From Kuschelorhynchus macadamiae (taxonomy: Eukaryota > Arthropoda > Insecta > Coleoptera > Curculionidae), in the NCBI GenBank assembly GCA_030620095.1, contig JAUTXW010004481.1, positions 5,001 to 69,000 on the forward strand: DNA of 64,000 bases, in the 5' to 3' direction. Position 1 is the stretch's first letter. The number at the start of each line of letters is the position of its first letter. The position numbers and the translations under genes are program-made. This document shows, one piece after another, positions 1 through 9,580 of this stretch. The notes beneath the pieces are model-generated. The model searched no databases. It was not told the origin of the DNA and saw only the letters and a program-made list of their open reading frames with translations.

Positions 1-1093
1 ATTCAATATTTATGGATATACCTATTTCAGTTAAATATAAAAAATGTAAGTTTATTTTCACGTTTTTTCTAAATGTTCATAATCTTTTTGGTGCAAACAT
101 TGCATATTTATTTACCTATTGTTTTGATTATGTATTATTTGTAAATTACGTTTTCTGTCCTGGAAATTTTGAAATAAAAAATATATTTCAAAAAATTAAC
201 TCTAGTCATTCTTTTATGAACAATATTTTCTTTAATTTTTAATTTATAAAAAGCTATTTTGAAAAATCCCTCATTGTGAACAGCGTATTTCAATATCTAG
301 GGTGACCATTGTGAGAAGCTATACAAGATATGGAAAATTTTAAATTGTGGCAAAGTTGCCCAATTTTGTGCTCAATCAAATGCCGTTTAAAATTGTGTAT
401 GATAGTAGGATATTTTGAAAAAAGATATTTGAAAATCGTTTTAATTTTATACCGAGTTTTTTTAAAAAGGTATTTTTCAAATAAATATACATCATCACAG
501 CCATCTTTTTCCTTCTACCAAAATATGTTATTTAATTTTAAATTTACAATTCGACGATTCATCTCCGAACGATCATCATAAACTTTGCTGCATCTTAATA
601 AACACTAATGACTTTAATTCTAAATTCCACAGCATATCGCACTTAACATTTTTCTGATATTTCGGACTAAAAAACCCATCATCAATACTAGTTAATAATG
701 ACTGCGGAGGAACAGAAAGCCCACGTCGGGTCAAAAATTCAATTACCTACGTCATCTTGAAGCGGGCAAAAATTTGGTAATGGAAATGTAAAATTTATTT
801 GTCTCTACTTCTCTTATTAGAATTACAAAAAAAGTACCTAGTTCAAAAATATTTCACTTTTTTGTTATTCTGCGGAAGTTATTTAAAAATCCATCCTCAT
901 TGTCATTTTTTTTCGTCATATGATTGCACTTATGAAGGGTTTTATTTGTCAGAAACATTGGAAAACGCTCAAATTTGGGACACCCTGTATCTTTATTAGT
1001 TCAGAACAATGTAAAAAATAAATTTTCTTTTAAAAAAAGGAAAGTAACAATAATTTGGAAATTAAAATTTAGATTTAAACGTAGACCTAAAAC
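1..1093 (+). repeat. Repeat family R, copy 1 (left part)
   Basis: Interspersed repeat without a credible gene. Its start ('attcaatatttatggata') recurs near 4700 and 7670. Its later part (atcatcacagcc, cgacgattcatctccgaacg, atttcggactaaaaaac) recurs at about 8050-8260. Near 970 it carries 'gggacaccctgta', the end of the MITE seen more clearly at 7932-8567. The copy is cut at 1093 by the transposon starting at 1094 and resumes at 4476. Short open frames here have no recognisable domain and I treat them as chance. Confidence 0.75.
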
Positions 1094-1125
1094 CGAGGGG
1101 TGTACAAATTTTGTACACCAAATTA

Positions 1126-1290
1126 CCTTTTTGCCAAAGATTACCCCTGATTATCTCCTGAGTACCTCAAATTACCTAGGATTACCTCTTTGATTCCCAG
1201 TACCCCAGATTACCTCGTGATTACCCCGAATACCCTGGATTACCTCTTGATTACCCTTTATTACCCCTGATTACCTCAGGAATACCCTCC
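1126..1290 (+). repeat. Subterminal direct repeats, left end of the 3.38-kb transposon
   Basis: A run of degenerate short repeats built on gattacc(t/c)c, spaced about 10-20 bp, for example at 1140-1260. The same word recurs at the other end of the element (4340-4455) in the same orientation. Many hAT and CACTA elements carry subterminal repeat clusters that bind transposase; that role is inferred here. Confidence 0.65.
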
Positions 1291-1439
1291 TTATCTCGAC
1301 TTATTATATTTTCAATCAAAGTAAAGCAAATCATTATATGTTATGTATTATCATAGGTAAAAGCACTAAAGGCTGAGATCCCATTTTTTATGGATAAATA
1401 AACGATTTTACAGAAGTTGTCTGGCAATTTCGCGAGATA

Positions 1440-2290
1440 AGTTTCGTATAAATGAAAATCCAGTATATATTAATAAAAAAATCGGTTAGATTTTTCTTTA
1501 CCCAGAAAACCCTCTTTATGAATTTTTTTTTATTAGGAATAGTGAAGTGTGTTCAGTTCAGTTCAGTACATAGTCGTTTAGTAACACATATATACTATCT
1601 TTTCAACTATTTTTATTCAGCTCCATTTATTACCCATCATATGGATTTCTCCAATATTTTACCAGTTTCTAGTTATGCCACACTTGATTTTTGGACATAA
1701 TTACAATGCATAAATTAAATAATTGACACACACCGCTGTTTTGTTATGTCATTTTCAATTAAGGTACCCATCTATCCCTATCACATTATCCCTATTATAT
1801 TATTATTATATTAATAATAAGTCAGTTGAATAAGATTTTTTTTACATTGATTTTTCAATTATTTAGTAGCCATTTTGCCCCGCCATCTGATTTACGACAA
1901 AACTTGAAATTAATGTAATGAGTAGTTTTTTGCAACCGATTTTTTAAATATTTTATTCAGTATTCGATTAGACGAGCATTTTCTTTTACTATCTTATATT
2001 CATACCAAAATGTTACTAGTTCATTCCTATGTAACACTGGATTTACTTGCAAGATAGGTATGAAGAAATTGTTTTTTAGTAATAATTAACGTTTCACTAG
2101 GTCGCCATATTGAATTTTTACCAAAATATAACCAAGATATCCCTACATTAATTTTTTACTCAAATTGGAAGTCACTCTGATAAATATATTTTAAGCTATG
2201 CCGCAAACTGACAGATAGACAGACAGACGGACCGACGGAATTCTTTTTCGCATCTAGGGACGCTGTAACTTCCCTACAAGGAAAGTAATA
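1440..2290 (+). repeat. Repeat family G copy inside the 3.38-kb transposon
   Basis: Starts with the family's 'aaatcggt...tttacccagaa' head and ends with the 'gacagacagacggaccgacg' tail followed by a gggaagta-like end. Internal 'gccattttgccccgccatc' and 'gtcgccatattgaattttt' blocks match the other copies. No coding capacity is seen. Confidence 0.7.
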
Positions 2291-4330
2291 ATCAAGAATT
2301 TAATTTAAAACCGATTTATAAAAATTGCCGCAAACAAAAAATCGAATTATTGAAAAATGTATGTAGATTGTTCTCGAGATTTTTAAATGTATTTTTTCCT
2401 TCATATACATCTTCGCGTTCCTTCACTTAATACTAAGTCATAATTGTCAACAAAATATATTACATCTCCTTATTTACAAAGAATTTTGTATCTGTTTATA
2501 GTTTTAAATTTAAAAATTTCTAATAAATCTTTTCTCTTTCCTAAAAATAAGGCAACTTTATTCTTGGAGCAATTTCCAAAAAGTACTATTAGTGTTCTCA
2601 CTAATACAATTACGTTATATCTGATAAATGTAGTTTTTAGTTTTGAGAAATGAATAATAAAAAAAATTTCGTAGTTATTTGGCAAACTTTTTTGGACACA
2701 CTGTATATTTCGCTATTTCAAATATAATCGACTCTTCATTTACCTTAAGTAATTATAAAACATAAATAGTTTTAGGGTCTCGTAAAGGAATTTGCCTACA
2801 CTGTAGAATAAATATTAGAATTAGAACCAGTTTGAGATATAAGTGTTTGTTACATAATATTTGGCAGTTTGAGGGAAGGCAAATTTTACTTCGGGGTTAT
2901 CATCAACAATTTCATTAAATTTTTAAGAGCTGGGAATAATTAGTTATTAAGCTTTAACTAAAGTCAAAATTTTCCGTTTTTCTTCTACATCTTTCATTGC
3001 GAGAGTATTTTAGAGTTTTTCATTTGGTGAACATGTTGTATCTCTACCACATTTTCAGGACACTCATCATTTGAAGTAGTATTTTCTGTAAACAGCAAAA
3101 AAATGTCTATATATGACCTGAATAATGTTAATGGCTTGATTTTTTTTATATTTTATTAGAAAATGGGCGTCTGTAGAGGTGTTACGAATGTAATTACTGC
3201 TCTCTAAATCTAGTCTATTAGTCTTTAACATTTTTGTGAGTGTAGGCTGTATCGGAGTTAGTACACAGGTTAGTATATATACATATGTTATTTTATTTGG
3301 TTTTCATCGTTTTCTTCTTTTTGTAAAATGTCACTAAAAATTTGAAGTCCAGGCTTTTTTGAAACATTTCGAGTGGTGCATAAATCACCACAAAAACAAG
3401 TTATTCTACAAGATAATTCTTCTTTGCAGTTATCAGAAGTAGATGACATTGAAGTTTGTACTAAAATGTCGTCAATTTTGCCTTTTGTCTTTTACTGATG
3501 ATTTTTCGTGAATCCATTATTTAATAATGATGTGTATTTGGCTGTTTTCTGCCGTTATATTATTTAAATTTTGTTGCTGAGTCATAATTCCCTTCTCGGA
3601 GATTTTTTTATTATTTTTTGTGTTTTTTTATTATTTGTATCAGCTCCCTATGACCTACCGTAAAAGTAAACTTTTCGGGGATTGAGAAAATATAATGTCA
3701 TAATTGCATTTCTTGTTTAAACTGTGCAAAAAAAGATTTTCAAAGGCGCCGATATATATAAAAAAGTATGTTACAATTGCTTGGTTCATATTAGAAATGC
3801 GCAGTCGATTTAAAATTAATTTTAATCCGCTTTCTTTGCACAGTGTTGTCATTTTTTGGAAAAAATTCAGATTTTTACCACTTTTAGATGGAATAGGATA
3901 TTTTACAAATTGAACCGTTCTCTGGAGTTATTATTCTGGTGATTCCACAAATAATAATGCTGTGTTCCTTACTATTATTTTATATTTAAATATTTAATAA
4001 TATTACTGTATCTTCAGCCATCCTTATAGGAAACTCCGCTTCTAGTTACGTACAAGGTTGTTTTATAAATTAGTATTTCTTTAATTTTTGTTTAAAGCGA
4101 TAAAAACGGTTATTTTAGTATTAAGTGAGCGGCAAATATAATGCACACAATCTATAAAAATTCAGGGAATATTATTTTCAGTAAACGCTAGGACCTGTTG
4201 ATTTTTGTTTTTAGTTGTGCATTTTTTGGCAGGAAATTAATGTATATGGTGGCTCAGAAAGAAAATATGAAGTGAAAAAAAATGTTTTATTGAGGAAATC
4301 ATTGTTTTTTTATTGCAGATTGCTCTTCTA
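2291..4330. other. Interior of the 3.38-kb transposon, decayed or non-coding
   Basis: No intact gene. On the minus strand near 3330-3520 one frame reads as a serine- and cysteine-bearing stretch (STSDNC, then CFCGDLC), and near 3655-3910 another frame reads without stops for about 80 codons. These may be remains of the element's own transposase. I recognise no catalytic motif and assign no family. Confidence 0.35.
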
Positions 4331-4339
4331 CATAAAATG

Positions 4340-4455
4340 TATGTGACCTTTACCTATGATTACCTACAGAATTCCTTTGATTACTCCTGATTTCCCCCGA
4401 GTACCTTAGAATACCTCTTGACTACCTCTGATCCTCCTCCTGTACACCAGATTAC
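4340..4455 (+). repeat. Subterminal direct repeats, right end of the 3.38-kb transposon
   Basis: Repeats of gattacct, gattactcctg and gactacctctg, matching the left-end cluster in the same orientation. They are direct rather than inverted relative to the terminal repeats. Confidence 0.6.
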
Positions 4456-4475
4456 TACCAGCTGTACGCCCCTCG

Positions 4476-4563
4476 CCTAAAACAATCTGCTTTATTTTGT
4501 AATCATATCAGCACAAGGTTTTTTCCTATTGGCAAGACCTATATTTATGCTATATTTAACAAT

Positions 4564-4653
<90 letters not shown>

Positions 4654-4660
4654 TAAAATT
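4476..4660 (+). repeat. Repeat family R, copy 1 (right part) with (TA)n array
   Basis: Resumes R after the transposon with the duplicated cctaaaac and then aatctgctttattttgtaat, a string repeated near 5000 in another copy. From 4565 to 4655 it passes into a (TA)n microsatellite. Confidence 0.7.
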
Positions 4661-5060
4661 TTTATGTTATAAAAAGAATATCAGTTGCGTAAATTGTATG
4701 TATTCAATATTTATGGATAGTACCTATTTAGTAGTTAAATGTAAGTTTATTTTCACATTTTTTCTAAATTTTCATTTTTTTTTTAAAGCAAACATTGCAT
4801 ATTTATTTATCTTTAATTTTTTTTTGTATTATTGATTATGTATTATTTGTAAATTACATGTTTTTTTGCATTTACTGATCTATGCTCTAGTCAGCGCAAA
4901 AAAAAATTGAAATCTTTAATGAACTTGAATATTTTTCTTTAATTTTTAATTAGTTCAAAATATAATAATTTGTAAAAAAAAATTCGTAACGTAGACCTAA
5001 AACAATCTGCTTTATTTTGTAATAATAAAGTAGAACAAGGTTTTTTTCCTATATTTACGG
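4660..5060 (+). repeat. Repeat family R, copy 3 (shortened)
   Basis: Begins with the family start (tgcgtaaattgtatgtattc) and lacks much of the centre present in copies 1 and 2. Near 4990 it carries the uninterrupted sequence corresponding to the insertion site of the 3.38-kb transposon, and so serves as an empty-site witness. Confidence 0.65.
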
Positions 5061-5837
5061 AGAAAATGTTTCAAGTAGAAATTTTGACGTTTCGCATAAT
5101 TATTTAAATAATAGCATCAAAATGGCGTTAACAAAAATATATTTACTAATATTTAAAAAAGTACATGTATAGCGCGCGTTAAAATTTATATTTAAATAAA
5201 TAAATATAAGTTTCATGTTGTAGTATGTAAAAAAATCGGTAAATTCCTTTACCCGGAACTTCCCTCGTTATGAATTATCACTTTTATTAGGAAGAGTGAA
5301 GCGTGAATCGAATTTTTATGTGTTTCCCGGTGATGCTTTTATATCTTTTGAAGAGTTGAAAATTTTAGAGTTTTCCTTGTGATCCAGATTAGTTCAGTAT
5401 ATAGTCATAGTGTATATGGGTTACATATACTGTCTCTTCATTTTTATTGGACGCCATTTTGTTTCATCATATTGGATTCCTACCAATATGTTTACCATTT
5501 CCTTTCTATCTATGCTACACTTCACTTTTGGGCATAATTTAAAATAAACCCAAAAAGTATCCCATTTTGACATTTAATTTTTCTGCAAAATTTAAAATCA
5601 ATTGAACAAGAGTTTTTTACGTTGATTTTCTAAAAATCTTATTTGGCCGTTTTTTTGTTTCGCCATCTTAAATTGAAACCCATATTATCAGTCTTTAACT
5701 ACTCCGTTGGTCAACAAGATATCCCGGATATTAAGTTTCAGAATGGTTTTCACTAAACATCCCCTTGTTGTTATGTTAGAGTGGTGTATTATTTGGGGTA
5801 AGGATTCAGTAAAAAAAACAAAGGCCCTTTTTTAAAT

Positions 5838-5877
5838 TGTCGACGTTTCGCCAATTTATTGTTGCATCCTCAGGGCA
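5838..5877 (-). ncRNA. Hammerhead-ribozyme-like motif, copy a
   Basis: Read on the minus strand it has CTGAGGA, an imperfect stem II, GAAAC and GTC followed by GACA. Stem I has one mismatch against the better copy at 6310. It is the inverted partner of the motif at 6087. Catalytic activity is not shown. Confidence 0.45.
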
Positions 5878-6086
5878 CATAGATTTTCTATCCTGCATTA
5901 AACCCATATTCGTCTTACCTACTCTATTGGTCCGCAGATATTTCCTAACCCCAAACAATACACCACTCTAACATAACAACAAGAAGATCGTTAACGAAAA
6001 CAATTTCATATCTGGGAAATATCTGCGAACCGACGTAGTAGATAAAGACTGATAATAGGGGTATCATGGAGGATATAAAATGTACG

Positions 6087-6126
6087 TGTCTTGAGGATGC
6101 AACAATAAAGTTGCGAAACGTCGACA
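6087..6126 (+). ncRNA. Hammerhead-ribozyme-like motif, copy b (core base changed)
   Basis: Has TGTC, then TTGAGGA where the core expects CTGANGA, a perfect stem II (GCAAC / GTTGC), GAAAC, GTC and GACA. The first core cytosine is T, so it is probably inactive. It lies 223 bp upstream of copy c in the same orientation. Confidence 0.45.
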
Positions 6127-6309
6127 TTTTAAAAATAGGCTTTTGTTTTTTTACCAGATCCTAACCCCTAATAATACACCACTCCAACATAAAAACAAGA
6201 GGATTGTTAACGAAAACCATTTAGAAACTTAATATCTGGAGAATATATGCGGAACGGAGTAAAAGTTCTGACAATATGGGTTTCATGCAGGATATAAGAT
6301 CTTTATATG

Positions 6310-6349
6310 TGTCCTGAGGATGCAACAATTAAGTTGCGAAACGTCGACA
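6310..6349 (+). ncRNA. Hammerhead-ribozyme-like motif, copy c (all core bases kept)
   Basis: Order: TGTC (stem I), CTGAGGA (core; the consensus allows any base at the fifth position), an unpaired T, GCAAC-AATTAA-GTTGC (5-bp stem II with loop), GAAAC, GTC (expected cleavage after C), GACA (stem I partner). Where stem III belongs there is only palindromic ACGT, which could form by pairing two molecules, as in small dimeric hammerheads known from Penelope-like elements. The extra T between core and stem II departs from the textbook consensus. Fold and activity are inferred. Confidence 0.55.
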
Positions 6350-7639
6350 ATTTTAAAAAAAAACTTCTTTATTTTTTACTGGATCTTAACCACAACTAAC
6401 AAACATTTTTTAACATTGTTCCGCCATATTGGATTTTTACCAAAATATTATCAGGCCATTCCCATATGACCCTTCATTTTGGTCAAAATTTGACGTTAAT
6501 CGGGTTAGTCCTAGTATTTAAGCAATGTCGCGAACTGACAGACAGACCGACAGACGGACCAATGGAATTCATAAAACATGGTTTTTGGCATCTAGAGACT
6601 CTAAAACGTGAAGATATATAAATCCTGAGAGGGTGATTTTCTTCAGGATAACAAACATTTTATTTGGCCCCAATTTTGTTCCGCCATCTTGAATTCGTAA
6701 CACATTTTTACTAGTTGACCCCTATACCATAATTAGTTATGGCACATAATTTGAAATCAATCCAATAAGTAGTTTTTTCTGGCTGAATTTTTAAATATTT
6801 TATTATACTGCAATTTTGTTCCGAGTGGTACCAAAATTTTATCAGTTGATTCCAACATAATACTTGATGTTGAAATTTGAAATAAATTGGATAAGCAGTT
6901 TTTTCATAATAATTTTTTTAACATTTCACTAGGCCGCCATTTTGGATATTTAGCAAAATATTACCAAGTCGTACCCATATGACCCTTAATTTTTGATAAA
7001 AATTTTAAATCAATCCGGTGAGTACTAGTGAGTAGTCTTTAAGCTATGCCGCGAACTAACAGACAGACATACCGACAGACGTTCCAACGGAATTGATAAA
7101 ACATATTTTTTTGGCATCTAAGAACGCTAAAACGTAACGACGTGTAAAACGTGAGTGAGTAAGTTTTTCACGATCCCATACTTTTATTTGGCCGCCATTT
7201 TGTTTGGCCACCTTGAATTAGAACCAGAATTTTACTAGTTGATTCCTATAATACCACAATCAGTTATGGCACATAATTTGAAATCAAAGCATTAATCAGT
7301 TTTTCAGGCTGAATTTTTAAATATTTTATTAAGCGTCAATTTTGTTCCGCCATCTTAGATTCGTACCAAAAAGTTACCACTTGATTTCAACATAATACTT
7401 GATGTTTTTACAATTTGAAATAAATTGGATGAGTAGTTTTTTAATATTATTTTTTTAACAATTCACTAGGCCGCTATTTTGTTTCTATGCCTCGAACAGA
7501 TACACAGGCAGACAGACCGACGGAATTGAGGAAACCTGTTTTTCGTCATCTAGAGACCCTAAAAGGTGAAGATCCAAAAAAATCTCGGAGAGTGATTTTT
7601 TACGATTACAACACTTCGCTTTTACGAGGGAAGTAAAAA

Positions 7640-8735
7640 GAATACCGGTTGCGTAAATTGTATGTATTCAATATTTATGGATAGTACCTATTTAGTAGTT
7701 AAATGTAAGTTTATTTTTACATTTTTTGTACATTTTCATTATCTTTTTAATTCAATCATTGCATATTGATTTACCTTTTGTTTTGAAATGTATTATTTCT
7801 AAATTACGTTTTGTTTGAAAATTTTGAAATAAAGTCATTATATTTCAACTTTGCTTTTACTTATTTATGCTCAAGTCAATGTCAATGTCAAGTAAAAAAA
7901 GCTATTTTTTGGAGAAAATGGCTCACATGGTGTACAGGGTATGCCAATTTCTGGGGTGACAATTGGGAGAAGCTTTACGAGATATGGAAAAGTTTAAATT
8001 GTGGCAAAGTTGTGCAAACTTTTGCTCAATCAAAAGTTTTGAAATTCAGGATATTTTCAAATAAATGTCACATCATCACAGCCACCGTATTCCCTCTACG
8101 AAAATATGTTTACGATTTGACGATTCATCTCCGAACGATGATCATAAACTTTGAATTTTAAATAGTGAAACATTTTGTGTTCTTCTTAATAGACAGTAAT
8201 TTTAATTCTGAATCCAACAGCGTATCCCACTTAACATTTTTCCGATATTTCGGACTAAAAAACCATCATCGATGCTAGTTAATAATGATTGCCGAGGAAC
8301 GGAAAACCCGCGGTAATGGAAATGTAAAATGTATTTGTCTCTTCCACTTTTATTAGAATCGAAAAAGAAGTACCTAATTCAAAAATTCACTTTTTTGTTC
8401 TACTCCGGAAGTTATTTAAAAATTAATTCTCATTGCCATTTTTTTTCGTCAACAATATGATTAGATTTTTGACCCGATGTTTCGTTCCTCATCATAAATT
8501 AGCACTGATGAAGGGGTTTATTTGTCAAAAACATTGGAAAAACGCTCAATTTTGGGACACCCTGTACCTTTATTAGTTTAGAATAATGTAAAAAATAAAT
8601 TTTGTCTTAAAAAAAAGGTAAGTAACAATACTTTGTAGATTAAAATTTAGATTTAAACGTTGATTTAAAATAATCTCTATTTTTTAATAATAAATTAACA
8701 CAAAGTTTTTTTCCTATTGTCAACACCTATAATTG
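7640..8735 (+). repeat. Repeat family R, copy 2
   Basis: Matches copy 1 from its start through the uninterrupted site near 8660-8680, where copy 1 carries the 3.38-kb transposon. It contains the TIR element at 7932-8567. The open frame at 7811-8161 falls in repeat sequence and has no recognisable domain. Confidence 0.7.
7932..8567. mobile_element. MITE-like element with CAGGGT...ACCCTG ends
   Basis: The left end reads GTACAGGGTATGCCAATTT and the right end, reverse-complemented, reads GTACAGGGTGTCCCAAAATT. The ends can be read as CAGGGTGTCCCAA-type inverted repeats flanked by a TA duplication, as in many Tc1/mariner-derived MITEs of insects. No transposase is encoded. A diverged relative sits in R copy 1, ending near 985. 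Confidence 0.6.
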
Positions 8736-8792
8736 CTACGGCCCTGTTAACGGCTAAAGCGATAGAATTTTTGCGAAGAGCGAGAGCCGAAC
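8736..8792. other. Target region of the LINE, with left copy of the target duplication
   Basis: Short GC-richer stretch. The 12-bp cgagagccgaac at 8781-8792 is the left target-site duplication of the LINE; the right copy is at 13487-13498. Joined conceptually, the old site continues from 8792 into 13499. I cannot identify the target sequence. Confidence 0.7.
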
Positions 8793-8817
8793 TTTTTTTT
8801 TTTTTTTTTTTTTTTTT

Positions 8818-9580
8818 GTGTCGATGGGGAATGCTTTTACGCACGACTCCATCCCGGTTGGGATGGAGACAGTGTGGGACTCGCCTTACTGCCAGGTTGT
8901 TACACTTGACAGATTGCCATACCCACTAAACCCCACTGGGCCCCCATCAGATGGACCGTCATTGGGCAAGCCCAAGGGTCCTTCGATGGGGTTGATGCCG
9001 TCCTTCCGGGGGTGACCCTCTAAAAGACATGGTCCTCTGGGGGGGGGGGGGTGAGTTGCCTCTTTGGCACGGTGTTTTGTGCCGCCTCTCGTTACTGTAT
9101 ATCTGAAAAGGAAAATATCATTAGTAATGTAGTCGTCTTACCTGTTGAAGTTACTCTTGTTGATCCGTCCTCCCTTCTGTCCGGTTGCCACTGTCAGCGT
9201 CTCACTGGACCTTCGAGTTTGCCGATGTCAGGTTCCTCCGTCCATCCGTGTGTTGGTCTTCTTGGTGTGTCCTCTTCTGGGCCCTCAGTGTCACTGCTGT
9301 TCCGTGTCCTTGCAGTGAGGAGCTGAGGAGGGGTGTTCTTTTACCTCAGGTTCAAGTGCAGCTCGCGCCGGAGTCAGTTGAGGTATCTGGTATCCTCTTC
9401 TTTTACCTCAGGTTCAGCTGCAGCTCACGCCGGAGCCAGCTGAGGTACCTGGGAATCCTCTTCTTGGAGATTTTTATTGGCCACATGAGTTGCTTAAGAA
9501 TTTTTGCAAGTGAGATCTAGCTTCTGAGGAGCACGGAGGCTCAGAAGTTTTGATTCACTTGCATCCATCCTCAAGCACTT
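8818..9580 (-). other. LINE 3' UTR with a 62-bp tandem duplication
   Basis: Non-coding 3' part of the LINE between the ORF2 stop and poly(A). It holds two adjacent near-identical 62/63-bp units at 9336-9397 and 9398-9460, each starting ttcttttacctcaggttca. Plus-strand frames here are chance. Confidence 0.75.

Larger units (their letters stand above)
1094..4475. mobile_element. 3.38-kb DNA transposon with 13-bp TIRs and 8-bp target duplication
   Basis: The left end reads CGAGGGGTGTACA and the right end, reverse-complemented, reads CGAGGGGCGTACA: 13 bp with one mismatch. The flanks carry an exact 8-bp duplication, cctaaaac, at 1086-1093 and 4476-4483. Two related R copies have the site without the insertion (near 4992 and 8660), so the boundaries are well supported. 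An 8-bp duplication fits hAT and a few other cut-and-paste superfamilies, but the termini are not the usual CAGGG, so the superfamily is open. No intact transposase is visible. It contains a copy of family G at 1440-2290. Confidence 0.85.
5230..7640 (+). repeat. Repeat family G, long copy with ribozyme-like units
   Basis: A long copy made of diverged subrepeats, each with a 'gccgccattttgtt' block, a 'taccaaaattttacc' block and a 'gatagtagttttt'-like block, plus several 'gacagacagaccgacgg' tails (near 6540, 7060 and 7510). Between 5760 and 6400 it holds an array of roughly 225-bp units bearing hammerhead-like motifs. It ends at an inverted gggaagt motif at about 7630 and is followed at once by an R copy. 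R and G may be parts of one larger composite family. Confidence 0.7.

Noticed and set aside
8500..8545. CTGATGA near 8508 as another hammerhead
   Set aside because: No complementary stem II and no correctly spaced GAAAC follow.
9310..9470. CRISPR-like array in the LINE 3' UTR
   Set aside because: Only two adjacent units without spacers, in a eukaryotic retrotransposon.
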